Below, in pieces: positions 52,253 through 64,000 of a DNA stretch of 64,000 bases. The translations under genes and the position numbers were made by a program. Origin of the DNA: Nerophis ophidion (taxonomy: Eukaryota > Chordata > Actinopteri > Syngnathiformes > Syngnathidae); the NCBI RefSeq assembly GCF_033978795.1, contig NW_026906963.1, positions 62,001 to 126,000 on the forward strand. Direction: 5' to 3'. Below the pieces are notes generated by a model. It was not told where the DNA came from. It searched no databases and saw only the letters and a program-made list of their open reading frames with translations. The stretch's first letter is position 1. Each line of letters begins with the position of its first letter.

Positions 52253-52399
52253 GTAAGTTTTTCTCGTTTTCTGTAAGCTTTTTAAGATTCTCAGGAGCTT
52301 TAAAGAGCTCCTCTCACTCTAATGTCTTTCGCTCAAATGAATTTCGCGCCTAAGGGGAATGGGCGGGGACTGATTCCGGAGGTGGGCGGTTGTTTCCGC

Positions 52400-54703
52400 C
52401 AAGCAACCTTCTGGTTGAAATGGAGTGTGGATCAAGATGGATCCCTACTCTATATTCTTTTATTTAACCCAATGTTTTTTAAATACGTGTATAATGCTTT
52501 ATATCCTATGTGTTGTGAATTCCATCCTACAATATCTTCCAAGGAACCCAAAGAAATGTTACCACACCTCCCCGCTTTATTTATTCTATAGATTACCTGA
52601 ACTATTTCATAAACTAAATCTTGTCTTGTTTCTGATGCTATGTTTTTTTATGCTCATCAATGCACTGTTGGACTGCGAGCACACAACTACTTTCCTTGCT
52701 TTGTTTTCCTCTATCCAGTTAACTGCCATATAAATTGCTACCAATTCCCCCGTAAAAACAGATAGTTTATCACTGATTATTTTATTTAATACTATGTTTC
52801 CTTGTGGGATAACTGCTACAGCTCTTACCTTTTTTATTTTTTATATAGTTTTTGATGCATCCGTATATATCATATCTCAATCCATTTTTCTATCCGGTAA
52901 CTATTTAAATTTCTATTCTTTAGTAATTGCATGTTTTCTTTTGGGTTATCAAACATCCACGGTGGTATTGCAGGCATTGGTACTGTAGGACTAACTTTAA
53001 TATTGTCAATTTTAACTTTATTACATATGTCTCCTATAATCCACCCAAAACTATTCTTTTTTGTTTTCTCTTTTTCTTGGCAGATTGGTAGCACTGGACA
53101 AGTCGGATATCCTTGCTTGGATCCTTTTAAAGTTGCCCGATAAACTGCTGAGAGTTGATCTCTCCTCTTGTCCAAAGGTTTTTCGTTCATTTTTACTTGT
53201 AATACTGGCACTAGGGTTGATGTAGTAGCTCCACAACATAACCTTAAAGCCTGTGACTGGATCCGGTCTATTTTCCCAAGTCATGTTTTTGAAGCAGATT
53301 GGTAAATAATGCATCCGTAATCAATAACAGATGGAATTAAAGTTATAAATATATACATGTATTGTTTTCAACGTTAACCTATCAGCCCCCCAATCATTAC
53401 CCCTCAAAGACCTCATTATATTTAACACCTTTTTACTTTTTCCCCTATTTTTTTATTTTCCGGAAGGAACACTCCTGAAGGAATAAATAAAGTACTATCT
53501 AATCTAATCTAATCAAATCTATTTTGCTGATGTGGGTTGACTAGTTCATATTTTTATCAAACCATATTCCTAAATATTTAAATACTTGTACCTCTTCTAT
53601 ATTTTCACCTTAGAGTTTTTATTTGGAGCTTGTTTGGTACTTTTGTCTTTGTAAAATGTATGACTTTTGTCTTTCCAACAGAGAATCTTAAACCTCAAGC
53701 CGTTCCCCAGTCTTGAACATTATTTACCACTTTGTTAGTTTTTTGATTATTTCTTTTGACTCTAAATAATATACTAGTCTTTCATTAATCTTTTTTTTTT
53801 TCCATTACTTTTCCCCAAATTTATAATTTCCTGCCTCTTCCGGGTCTTACCCTGACTTGCATATTGGAATTGTTACCGCTAATTTTCCCCTCTGCCGGTC
53901 ATTCTCCTTCTTCATATATCCTGTCATATCATTTCAAGACCACTTCTTTGACGATGCCACCTAAGTTTTTGATCATTTGATAACCCGCTAGGTCTTTCTC
54001 CGGTGACGTATTTTTAACCTTTTTCAAATTCGAACCATTTCATTCAAAGAAAATGTCATATCCATAGTGTTGGTAAAGCTATTAACGTTGTCTTCCATCA
54101 TTTCCCCCAATATTTAAACTCATTGTTTTTCTCTCTTTTGTTTTTCCACATTTCTCAAATTATCATTACTGTGCACTTTAACAAATGTTTTTGCTAAAGG
54201 TTCTGCTGTTTCTTTACCCGTGACTACATCTTCTTGATAAATGTGGCACATCATCCTCTTTACCCTTCATTCCTATCTTTACGAATCGTTATATATCCTT
54301 TTATTATAAAGTTTAATTTTGGCTTCAGCCCTGTTTCTTGAATACAAATTATACGTGGTTTAGTTTTCATATTTTTAATATATCCCTTTAATTCATGTTC
54401 GGTTGCTATCAAACTTCTGGCCCTTCATTCCTATCTTTACGAATCGTTATATATCCTTTTATTATAAAGTTTAATTTTGGCTTCAGCCCTGTTTCTTGAA
54501 TACAAATTATACGTGGTTTAGTTTTCATATTTTTAATATATCCCTTTAATTCATGTTCGGTTGCTATCAAACTTCTGGCATTCCACCGGACAATTAACAG
54601 GGTGTTGGAATGTGGTAACATGACTCCGTCACGTCTACTCTCCGTAGTACAGCTTGCACCCGGTACCAAGATAGTTCTTTCAACAACTTTGATGCTGCTT
54701 TGA
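52400..54703 (-). pseudogene. Decayed I-superfamily LINE (endonuclease, RT and RNase H remnants), left arm
   Basis: Mirror copy of 58978-61280, read on the minus strand. The recognisable pieces in 5' to 3' order are an EEP endonuclease N-terminus (RWNARSLI ... ICIQET, around 54409-54620, partly duplicated), RT fragments, the C-terminal region (ALRLCCGATTS... PPWMFDNP) and an RNase H remnant. Stops, frameshifts and deletions make it inactive. It carries an unrelated repeat tail (ATTAGATTAG/TTCCTTCAGGAG) near 53460-53530. Confidence 0.8.
54263..54578. repeat. 158-bp tandem duplication inside the LINE, left arm
   Basis: Two copies (54263-54420 and 54421-54578) of part of the endonuclease coding sequence. 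The same duplication is present in the right arm at 59103-59418, so it predates the arm duplication or was copied between arms. Confidence 0.85.
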
Positions 54704-54908
54704 CAATTATTTTGATCTTCTCAGTCTTATTTTTACTTTCATTTTGTATCAAAGCTGAGTTGTGCTCTCTGGTTTATTTTGCAAATGAACCGACAGAACA
54801 TGATCATGTACAAGACTCGCCTACCCACAATGCACTGCAGCCCAACGCTCCTGGTCGGATGTTTTTTTCGGGGTTCATGGAGAGATGCGGTAAAGAGTGG
54901 TAGCCAAG

Positions 54909-54945
54909 ACACACGGTCACACACGGTCACACACGGTCACACTCG
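54909..54945. repeat. 10-bp tandem repeat (ACACGGTCAC), left arm
   Basis: Three to four copies; mirrored near 58735-58772. Confidence 0.8.
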
Positions 54946-55356
54946 GCAATTATTTTGACCTGGGGAGCAGATATAGAGGAAAAAATGTGTCTGGGGGGCC
55001 GGGATATCTGATTTTCAGGTACAAAAAACTTCACAATGACACAAAATAAACACAACAGTTAAACCTCACACTAAAAACAAGACATTGACTTGTACGTTCA
55101 AAAGACAGAATAGAACAAGTCAAGACATGCAATGCCATCTACAAAATGTTATGTAAATGTTAGTCATTACACACGCGGCTATGGTTTTGATGTATTTGTT
55201 ACAGACATGTTTACGTCAAGTAACATCACATGGTTCCATTTGCACCTTTCAACAAATCTGAAAAGGAATATTAAGAAGTAAAACTTATATTTAATCCTAC
55301 CTCTTCTCCGAGCACACGGTGACTGTACATACGGGTCGAAAAATGTTGACCTAATT

Positions 55357-56001
55357 CAGCATTTCTCAAAGTGTGGGGAATAGAGACATGACAGGTGGGG
55401 CGCGAGGAAAGGGAGGAAATTTTTTATTTTTGATTTTTTTTTACTATGCTTTCATTTTCTATACACACTGTAAATCACTTTGTGATTCTGTCTGTGAAAT
55501 CCGCCGTATAAATAAATGTAAATTACTTATTTTTCCTGTAGGCTTTAAATTTCTCGGCAGGAGCGAAAGTTTGACAGACATAGCAACAGTAACTTTTGCA
55601 GGCAGGGCTAAGAGGAACAAACTTTCGCGCGGATGGGTAGCAGGCTAATGTGCGAACCACAATTACACAAAATGGATACATTTGCAACTCGCACCTCAAA
55701 GGTCTGCGGAGAAACAAAAATATGACGGGTCTAATCAACCAAAAAGTCAACCTAAAAGAAAATATGGCGAAGGTTTCTTGCTCTTGGATTCACGGCAGCG
55801 GAGGTGGGGGCAGAGGAGAGACCCCTGTGTGTTCTTTGTCTAAAACGGCTAGCAGCAGACAGCATGAGACCCAACAAAGTAAAGAGACAACTCGAGACCA
55901 CACATGATGTCCAATAAATTGTTTTGTTGGGGCGATGGGGGTAGGTGGGCCTTGAGTCTAAAGTGGGGATGACAGAAAAAAAAAAAGTTTGAGAAGCCCT
56001 G
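55357..56001 (+). mobile_element. Non-autonomous hAT transposon with BED-finger remnant, left arm
   Basis: 645 bp between perfect 8-bp target duplications ACCTAATT (55349-55356 and 56002-56009), the diagnostic hAT length. The tips are CAGCATTTCTCAAAGTGTGG and, inverted, CAGGGCTTCTCAAAC. It contains the start of a transposase of the ZBED/Charlie type: a frame with KYGEGYLALGFT ... PLCVLCLKRLAADSM ... KLKRQLETTH-like residues, i.e. a BED zinc finger (Cys-Cys ... His). In this arm the frame is shifted near 55775 relative to the right arm. Confidence 0.85.
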
Positions 56002-56227
56002 ACCTAATTGTACGGATCTCACTTTAAACGGCAAACCGATCATTTAAATGTTTTCACTTTGAATATGAAACGAGGAGTAAAATGTACAATATTATCAATT
56101 ATTTCACAAGGACATGTTTTAAGGATATTGTACAGTATAATTAAATCTAAAATGAATGTGATCACTTTCAGGATCATTTTATTTTTAGCCAGTAAACAAC
56201 TGTTATGTACTTTTGAATCGGGTTTTC

Positions 56228-57452
56228 CCCTTTAAATAACAAAAATTATAGAATTTTACAATATTCATTATTATTAAATATTAAATGTGCCAACTAGTTT
56301 TACGGCATACATCATTCCCCCTTTACCCATTTGTTAAAAAGACGAAAGTTGATGCGAACGCCTACGTGCTGTCAGAAAACTAAAAGAAGAAGAATGCCTT
56401 TGTGCAATTACTGCTATCCTGGCACAAGTTATAAAACAAACAAAGTTACCAAATTTTTTTTCTGAGGAGACAAAACGAAAAAGAAAGAAAAATAATAAAT
56501 CAATCAATAAAATGCATCAGTCAAATAGTACAGGCAACTTCGTTAACATGGAGCCACAGACAATTTCATTCAAAAAGTCCCAATTGCTAACATAAAGATA
56601 CAACAACAAATAAAGGCAAAGAAGGCCTAGTAGGTAATTACAACAACAGACAAAGTATTAAAAGTGTCGGTCCAATAACTGCACAGGGATGGGCAGAGCC
56701 AAAACATGTGTAGCAAGTAAGCTGGAGACTGTTGACACTGAAATAAGGCTATATGTGGCACAGATACAAGATTTATAAACTCTACTTAAAGCCCCACTTA
56801 AGAATTTTCAGTTTTGGTTTATATTGGCCGCACCAGTGAACCAAAGCGATGGCGTTTTCCCAAAAGGAAAACCACATTTACCATGAGGACTAGCGCATAT
56901 AGCGTCCAACTGACACGATAATGCCACAATGATTCTGTATTACTGAACTTTCCACAGTAGGAACCTACATTCGTTTTCTACCACTTATTCCCTTTTGGGG
57001 ACGTGGGGGTCGCTGGCGCCTATCTCAGCTACAATCGGGTGGAAGGAGGTGTACACCCTGGACAAGTCGCCCCCTCATTGCAGGGTCAACATGGATAGAC
57101 GGACAACATTCACACCAACCTACATATTTTACTCAAACCTTATATTTGCAGTTTGAAGTCACTGCATTGTTTTTTCCTTGTACAGTTCTTTTGAGTTTGT
57201 TGCGTGGTTGGTCAGTGTGGAACTGCAAAGTATCGCGCTGGTGGGTATTTATTGCTACCACACAAATTTCCAGTAGCTAAAATTAGTATTATTATTCTGA
57301 TTTGAGCATTGAAAGTCACTTACTAGTTTAGCAGGAACAGATCCAAAGCAGCATTGGTCTAAAATCTCTTGTCTTTTGACCTCACGCAAGCTAGTGAAAG
57401 TCGTGCCATTGTTGATCCTTGATTGTCCCTCCCTTTTTCTTTTTTTTTTTTT
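56228..57452. other. Unique spacer of the palindrome
   Basis: 1225 bp between the arms, with no long open frame. It starts AT-rich. At about 56973-57117 it holds a fragment of a common teleost dispersed repeat (GCCTATCTCAGCTACAATCG, GTACACCCTGGACAAGTCGC), recognised from memory. The rest shows nothing recognisable. At its right edge a T-run precedes the right-arm start. Confidence 0.7.
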
Positions 57453-57678
57453 GAAAACCCGATTCAAAAGTACATAACAGTTGTTTACTGGCTAAAAATA
57501 AAATGATCCTGAAAGTGATCACATTCATTTTAGATTTAATTATACTGTACAATATCCTTAAAACATGTCCTTGTGAAATAATTGATAATATTGTACATTT
57601 TACTCCTCGTTTCATATTCAAAGTGAAAACATTTAAATGATCGGTTTGCCGTTTAAAGTGAGATCCGTACAATTAGGT

Positions 57679-58324
57679 CAGGGCTTCTCAAACTTTTTTT
57701 TTTTCTGTCATCCCCACTTTAGACTCAAGGCCCACCTACCCCCATCGCCCCAACAAAACAATTTATTGGACATCATGTGTGGTCTCGAGTTGTCTCTTTA
57801 CTTTGTTGGGTCTCATGCTGTCTGCTGCTAGCCGTTTTAGACAAAGAACACACAGGGGTCTCTCCTCTGCCCCCACCTCCGCTGCCGTGAATCCAAGAGC
57901 AAGATACCCTTCGCCATATTTTCTTTTAGGTTGACTTTTTGGTTGATTAGACCCGTCATATTTTTGTTTCTCCGCAGACCTTTGAGGTGCGAGTTGCAAA
58001 TGTATCCATTTTGTGTAATTGTGGTTCGCACATTAGCCTGCTACCCATCCGCGCGAAAGTTTGTTCCTCTTAGCCCTGCCTGCAAAAGTTACTGTTGCTA
58101 TGTCTGTCAAACTTTCGCTCCTGCCGAGAAATTTAAAGCCTACAGGAAAAATAAGTAATTTACATTTATTTATACGGCGGATTTCACAGACAGAATCACA
58201 AAGTGATTTACAGTGTGTATAGAAAATGAAAGCATAGTAAAAAAAAATCAAAAATAAAAAATTTCCTCCCTTTCCTTGCGCCCCACCTGTCATGTCTCTA
58301 TTCCCCACACTTTGAGAAATGCTG
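57679..58324 (-). mobile_element. Non-autonomous hAT transposon with BED-finger remnant, right arm
   Basis: Mirror copy (646 bp) with target duplications AATTAGGT at 57671-57678 and 58325-58332. On the minus strand the BED-type frame (57763-57999) is longer than in the left arm: CVLC ... H residues are in frame. The downstream catalytic domain is absent. Confidence 0.85.
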
Positions 58325-58977
58325 AATTAGGTCAACATTTTTCGACCCGTATGTACAGTCACCGTGTGCTCGGAAAAGAGGTAGGATTAAATATAAGTTT
58401 TACTTCTTAATATTCCTTTTCAGATTTGTTGAAAGGTGCAAATGGAACCATGTGATGTTACTTGACGTAAACATGTCTGTAACAAATACATCAAAACCAT
58501 AGCCGCGTGTGTAATGACTAACATTTACATAACATTTTGTAGATGGCATTGCATGTCTTGACTTGTTCTATTCTGTCTTTTGAACGTACAAGTCAATGTC
58601 TTGTTTTTAGTGTGAGGTTTAACTGTTGTGTTTATTTTGTGTCATTGTGAAGTTTTTTGTACCTGAAAATCAGATATCCCGGCCCCCCAGACACATTTTT
58701 TCCTCTATATCTGCTCCCCAGGTCAAAATAATTGCCGAGTGTGACCGTGTGTGACCGTGTGTGACCGTGTGTCTTGGCTACCACTCTTTACCGCATCTCT
58801 CCATGAACCCCGAAAAAAACATCCGACCAGGAGCGTTGGGCTGCAGTGCATTGTGGGTAGGCGAGTCTTGTACATGATCATGTTCTGTCGGTTCATTTGC
58901 AAAATAAACCAGAGAGCACAACTCAGCTTTGATACAAAATGAAAGTAAAAATAAGACTGAGAAGATCAAAATAATTG

Positions 58978-61280
58978 TCAAAGCAGCATCAAAGTTGTTG
59001 AAAGAACTATCTTGGTACCGGGTGCAAGCTGTACTACGGAGAGTAGACGTGACGGAGTCATGTTACCACATTCCAACACCCTGTTAATTGTCCGGTGGAA
59101 TGCCAGAAGTTTGATAGCAACCGAACATGAATTAAAGGGATATATTAAAAATATGAAAACTAAACCACGTATAATTTGTATTCAAGAAACAGGGCTGAAG
59201 CCAAAATTAAACTTTATAATAAAAGGATATATAACGATTCGTAAAGATAGGAATGAAGGGCCAGAAGTTTGATAGCAACCGAACATGAATTAAAGGGATA
59301 TATTAAAAATATGAAAACTAAACCACGTATAATTTGTATTCAAGAAACAGGGCTGAAGCCAAAATTAAACTTTATAATAAAAGGATATATAACGATTCGT
59401 AAAGATAGGAATGAAGGGTAAAGAGGATGATGTGCCACATTTATCAAAGAAGATGTAGTCACGGGTAAAGAAACAGCAGAACCTTTAGCAAAAACATTTG
59501 TTAAAGTGCACAGTAATGATAATTTGAGAAATGTGGAAAAACAAAAGAGAGAAAAACAATGAGTTTAAATATTGGGGAAATGATGGAAGACAACGTTAAT
59601 AGCTTTACCAACACTATGGATATGACATTTTCTTTGAATGAAATGGTTCGAATTTTGAAAAAGGTTAAAAATACGTCACCGGAGAAAGACCTAGCGGGTT
59701 ATCAAATGATCAAAAACTTAGGTGGCATCGTCAAAGAAGTGGTCTTGAAATGATATGACAGGATATATGAAGAAGGAGAATGACCGGCAGAGGGGAAAAT
59801 TAGCGGTAACAATTCCAATATGCAAGTCAGGGTAAGACCCGGAAGAGGCAGGAAATTATAAATTTGGGGAAAAGTAATGGAAAAAAAAAAGATTAATGAA
59901 AGACTAGTATATTATTTAGAGTCAAAAGAAATAATCAAAAAACTAACAAAGTGGTAAATAATGTTCAAGACTGGGGAACGGCTTGAGGTTTAAGATTCTC
60001 TGTTGGAAAGACAAAAGTCATACATTTTACAAAGACAAAAGTACCAAACAAGCTCCAAATAAAAACTCTAAGGTGAAAATATAGAAGAGGTACAAGTATT
60101 TAAATATTTAGGAATATGGTTTGATAAAAATATGAACTAGTCAACCCACATCAGCAAAATAGATTTGATTAGATTAGATTAGATAGTACTTTATTTATTC
60201 CTTCAGGAGTGTTCCTTCCGGAAAATAAAAAAATAGGGGAAAAAGTAAAAAGGTGTTAAATATAATGAGGTCTTTGAGGGGTAATGATTGGGGGGCTGAT
60301 AGGTTAACGTTGAAAACAATACATGTATATATTTATAACTTTAATTCCATCTGTTATTGATTACGGATGCATTATTTACCAATCTGCTTCAAAAACATGA
60401 CTTGGGAAAATAGACCGGATCCAGTCACAGGCTTTAAGGTTATGTTGTGGAGCTACTACATCAACCCTAGTGCCAGTATTACAAGTAAAAATGAACGAAA
60501 AACCTTTGGACAAGAGGAGAGATCAACTCTCAGCAGTTTATCGGGCAACTTTAAAAGGATCCAAGCAAGGATATCCGACTTGTCCAGTGCTACCAATCTG
60601 CCAAGAAAAAGAGAAAACAAAAAAGAATAGTTTTGGGTGGATTATAGGAGACATATGTAATAAAGTTAAAATTGACAATATTAAAGTTAGTCCTACAGTA
60701 CCAATGCCTGCAATACCACCGTGGATGTTTGATAACCCAAAAGAAAACATGCAATTACTAAAGAATATAAATTTAAATAGTTACCGGATAGAAAAATGGA
60801 TTGAGATATGATATATACGGATGCATCAAAAACTATATAAAAAAAAAAAAAAAGGTAAGAGCTGTAGCAGTTATCCCACAAGGAAACATAGTATTAAATA
60901 AAATAATCAGTGATAAACTATCTGTTTTTACGGGGGAATTGGTAGCAATTTATATGGCAGTTAACTGGATAGAGGAAAACAAAGCAAGGAAAGTAGTTGT
61001 GTGCTCGCAGTCCAACAGTGCATTGATGAGCATAAAAAAACATAGCATCAGAAACAAGACAAGATTTAGTTTATGAAATAGTTCAGGTAATCTATAGAAT
61101 AAATAAAGCGGGAGGTGTGGTAACATTTCTTTGGGTTCCTTGGAAGATATTGTAGGATGGAATTCACAACACATAGGATATAAAGCATTATACACGTATT
61201 TAAAAAACATTGGGTTAAATAAAAGAATATAGAGTAGGGATCCATCTTGATCCACACTCCATTTCAACCAGAAGGTTGCT
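58978..61280 (+). pseudogene. Decayed I-superfamily LINE (endonuclease, RT and RNase H remnants), right arm
   Basis: Endonuclease start at 59060-59262 (RWNARSLIA, IICIQET). RT fragments at about 59440-59960 (FSLNEMVRILKKVKNTSP) and 60080-60140 (FKYLGIWFDKNMN). A foreign repeat fragment sits at about 60161-60232. The C-terminal region spans 60367-60790 (LQVKMNEKPLDKRRDQL, PPWMFDNP). The RNase H remnant is at about 60801-61076 (GELVAIYMAVNWIEE, VVVCSQSNSALMSIKK), where the usual Asp of the CSDS motif is Gln. The RNase H domain points to the I superfamily (I or Nimb clades). Many stops and frameshifts make it dead. Confidence 0.8.
59103..59418. repeat. 158-bp tandem duplication inside the LINE, right arm
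   Basis: Copies at 59103-59260 and 59261-59418, the mirror of 54263-54578. Confidence 0.85.
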
Positions 61281-61427
61281 TGGCGGAAACAACCGCCCAC
61301 CTCCGGAATCAGTCCCCGCCCATTCCCCTTAGGCGCGAAATTCATTTGAGCGAAAGACATTAGAGTGAGAGGAGCTCTTTAAAGCTCCTGAGAATCTTAA
61401 AAAGCTTACAGAAAACGAGAAAAACTT

Positions 61428-61842
61428 ACAGCGGGTGCCTGTCGGACATTCACCGTCGTTTTCGATGATTTCCCCTCGGAGCAAGGATTCGATGTCTGGA
61501 GTCTTTGGCGCAATCAAGCCTTCTCCTCTGCCTGGAACGGCCGTTGACGGACCCGCCAGCTTTAAGGGAGACGAGCGAGCCGGAGATGTAAGTAAATATA
61601 TGTATATATGTATTGTATACCGCATGTTTTTTTTCTTGTAAAATGAGAATCATTTGACTCACCAGACTGCGATTGTGTTAAAACGATCGCGTTAGGATCT
61701 TACGGCAAATCCTCTATAAAACAAAATAATGAATACACACAATATTAAATAATTCGAAGGTTAAACACACCTCGATAATCATCTTCCAACTTTGTAAGAC
61801 CGTTTAAGCAAAGTTCATCGTCTTTCACTTCGTCGTCATCGG
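61428..61842 (-). other. Exon-like segments, right arm
   Basis: Mirror of 51838-52252. Segment a lies at 61771-61842 and the donor of segment c faces 61427. On the plus strand the c region is also open and lies between CTTACAG and GTAAGT (about 61429-61588), so the coding strand is not certain. Confidence 0.3.
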
Positions 61843-61951
61843 CTGGTAAAAAAAAAAGTATTACAACGTCGTACAAGTGCAATGCTTTTAACGTTTAAAT
61901 GCTTAAATGGAGTTAAACCAATGTCTAATAACATGGTAAAGCAGAGGTAAT

Positions 61952-61996
<45 letters not shown>

Positions 61997-62044
61997 GTGT
62001 GTGTGTGTGTGCGTGCGTGCGTGCGTGTGTGCGTGCGTGCGTGT
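61952..62044 (-). repeat. (TG)n microsatellite, right arm 3
   Basis: About 93 bp with GTGC interruptions; mirror of 51630-51728. Confidence 0.95.
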
Positions 62045-62253
62045 CCTGTTGTTTCAGACGATCATAAACATTTAAACTGTCAGATGGGAAGTCAGTAAAA
62101 ACTGAACCCTGCTTTGTCCCCCAAACTGACCTGTTGTTTCAAACGACCGTAAAGACCAGTTGCTACGTGACACTGTGTTCTGCGATAGTTTTTGCCATCT
62201 GTTTAAATATGTTTTCGTGAGGTATGGAAGTTGTTTCAGACGATCGTAAACAT

Positions 62254-62359
62254 TTAAACTGTCAGATGGGTGGTCACATGCTGCTCAGATGACATTGCTT
62301 TCTTAAAAAACTGAACCCTGCTTTGTTCCCTGTCAGGTCTTAACGATGTGTGCGTACGA

Positions 62360-62423
<64 letters not shown>

Positions 62424-62778
62424 GTGTGTGTGTGCGTGTGTGTGTGTGTGTGTGCGTGTGTGCGTGTGTGTGCGTGTGTGTGTGTGTGTGTGCGTGTCCA
62501 CCAATAACTTCCCAATCCACGGTAGATAACGATGAAAATATCGAGAAAGGGCTTCCGTCTCTTCTTTCTTTTAGCTGAAATAAGCAGATATCCCCCATTT
62601 CGTATCTGAATACAAATCCAAAAGATCCCTCCATCCCGTACGCTTCCAAGTCCCATTTCTCACGCAAAGACTCGGTCGGCGGCATCTGAATACGATTTAG
62701 AAACACTCGACTTTTTTGCGGAGCGTCAATGTAAGTTTTATTATTTTTATAAATCGACACAGGCGTTTCACTAATCAT
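62254..62778 (-). CDS. Unidentified open frame running into a His-Thr repeat, right arm
   Basis: From the ATG at 62778 the frame encodes about 93 residues of non-repetitive protein (start MISETPVSIYKNN; then MPPTESLREKWDLEAYGMEG, FGFVFRYEMGDICLFQLKER, STVDWEVIGG). It then translates the (CA)n tract as His-Thr and continues to a stop at 62254. The non-repeat part has ordinary composition and is open in the right arm only, so it may be an exon of a gene carried by the element, with the CA tract as intron. I do not recognise the family. Confidence 0.35.
62361..62497 (-). repeat. (TG)n microsatellite, right arm 2
   Basis: About 137 bp with GTGC interruptions; mirror of 51150-51313. Confidence 0.95.
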
Positions 62779-62860
62779 GACCGAATCGAACAAAGTCTTT
62801 ACGCTAACGTATAAAGCTCCAAATAATGACTAAGCCTTACACCGCCCTTTTGTACCCCTC

Positions 62861-62863
<3 letters not shown>

Positions 62864-62957
<94 letters not shown>
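62864..62957 (-). repeat. (TG)n microsatellite, right arm 1
   Basis: About 94 bp pure TG; mirror of 50660-50780. Confidence 0.95.
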
Positions 62958-62959
<2 letters not shown>

Positions 62960-63219
62960 GTGCGTGCGTGTCCACATCTCCACACGTAACATTCCCAGCC
63001 ATCAATACATCGAAATCTGGAAGTTGTTTCAAACGATCGTAAACATTTAAACTATCAAATATATGGTCACATGCTGCTCAGATGACATTGCTTTCTTAAA
63101 AAAACTGAACCCTCCTTTGTTCCCTGTCAGGTCTTAACTCCACCCTCTTCCTGGTTTAACCACTCCCACTGCAGGTCTTAACTCCACCCTCTTCCGGGTA
63201 AGCCACACCCACTTGAACT

Positions 63220-63345
63220 TGAAATTTGAACCTGACCTTTGACTTTGACCTTTGACTTTGACCTTTAACCTTGACCCCTCATAAATCATTAACCTTTGAA
63301 CTTGACCCCTCATAAATCATTGACCTTTGACCTTGAGGGGTCATA
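63220..63345. promoter_or_regulatory. TGACCT-rich subterminal repeats, right arm
   Basis: Inverted copy of the AGGTCA tract, with the DR1 as TGACCTTTGACCT at 63321-63333 and several TGACCTTTGACTT variants. Confidence 0.5.
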
Positions 63346-63407
63346 AATCATTGATTTATGAGGGGTCATAAATCACTTTTGACTAAAGGTAGGGACTTAA
63401 ATTCTCT

Positions 63408-63413
63408 TACACC
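63408..63413. repeat. Target site duplication of the palindromic element, right
   Basis: TACACC, matching 50206-50211; it continues as ACACATG, as in normal S2. Confidence 0.75.
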
Positions 63414-64000
63414 ACACATGAAAAATGGCTAATAATGCCTGAAATAATGCATCTTTGGGAGTTTTACTCGAAACATATGCTTTTTTAAATATTGCAAATG
63501 CAAAAAGTAGTTTTTTACTCAATATGACTATAATGTTCTTAGAATCCTGAGATAATTTGAAAAAAGCAATAAAATTGTGTTCAAACATAACTTCTAAACA
63601 ACACATGCAAAATGGCTAATAATGCCTAGAGATATGTTTTTTTGTTAGTTGTACTAGAAAAATGATCTTTTGTAAGGTTTGCAAAGACACAAGTTAGTTT
63701 TTTTATTCAATATAACAATGTAACTGTCATACTAAATATGAAAGGTTTATAATCATAACTCCAAAACCAAACGTGAAATCTGTCTAAAAAAGCCTGTAAT
63801 ATTGAATTTATGTGTGTTTTAGCAGAATCAGATATTTTGGAAAGGTTCACAAATGGAAAAATTATTTTTTTCTGGCCCAATATTGTTCAAATTCAAAATG
63901 AAAGTTTCTAAAACATAACTCCAAAAGTAGAAATGCAAAAAGTCTAATAATTGTATGAAAAAATGTATCTTTGAGAGTTTTACTTGGAAAAAAAAATATT
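63408..64000 (-). repeat. Main satellite array, segment 4 (partial unit)
   Basis: Completes S2 and runs through S1, S5 and S4 into S3 to the window end. From about 63770 it is clearly diverged (GGTTCACAAATGG, TTCTGGCCCAATATTG), carrying edge-type variants like those at 31-33 kb and in the plus-oriented units. This suggests that the right border of the array is near. Confidence 0.9.

Larger units (their letters stand above)
57453..63407 (-). repeat. Palindrome right arm
   Basis: Reverse complement of 50212-56227 with the same internal elements. It is about 61 bp shorter, mostly through shorter (CA)n tracts. Confidence 0.85.

Noticed and set aside
52322..52733. Possible membrane protein frames around 52.3-52.7 kb (and mirrored 60.9-61.4 kb)
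   Set aside because: They are antisense to the decayed LINE RNase H and 3' region, and the hydrophobicity comes from AT-rich reverse strands.

Overview
The window looks like heterochromatin from a teleost fish chromosome. The evidence is the set of mobile elements: a Rex3-like RTE LINE with a GATG tail, a tRNA-derived SINE with an L2-type 3' tail, an I-superfamily LINE with an RNase H domain, and BED/hAT DNA transposons. The species cannot be fixed from the sequence. I see no intact cellular gene, rRNA, tRNA gene or CRISPR array. The many 60-110 codon open frames are a by-product of the repeats.

Most of the window (about 45 kb) is one AT-rich satellite. Its unit is about 868 bp and is a higher-order repeat of five related monomers (168, 160, 188, 165 and 187 bp in + strand order). 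The monomers fall into a short class (S2, S4, S5) and a long class (S1, S3) that alternate. The architecture resembles primate alpha-satellite, so a centromeric or pericentromeric role is a reasonable hypothesis.

Layout. 1-8646 is an array-edge mosaic: three copies of a block made of a foldback-like element, an AT-rich flank, plus-oriented satellite, a hairpin MITE-like segment, an 84-bp minisatellite and a hAT-like tip. At 8647 the satellite switches to the opposite orientation and keeps it to the end of the window. That array is interrupted by three insertions, each leaving the satellite phase intact: a nearly complete RTE LINE (14667-18030, 11-bp target duplication), a SINE (32857-33133), and a 13.2-kb palindromic element (50212-63407, 6-bp target duplication).

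The palindromic element is the most unusual object. It has about 6-kb inverted arms, nearly identical apart from (CA)n length, around a 1.2-kb spacer, and 5'-AG...CT-3' ends. Both arms carry the same decayed I-type LINE, the same internal 158-bp duplication and the same hAT insertion with its 8-bp target duplication. The arms were therefore copied or homogenised after those insertions, and the whole unit then entered the satellite. It has no recognisable transposase, polymerase or integrase, but it carries unidentified exon-like segments.

The satellite also records its own evolution: recent 1739-bp (two-unit) duplications, trimer and heptamer variants that look like the two products of S1 x S3 exchange, a diverged unhomogenised island at 31-33.5 kb, and an empty-site paralogue of the RTE insertion.
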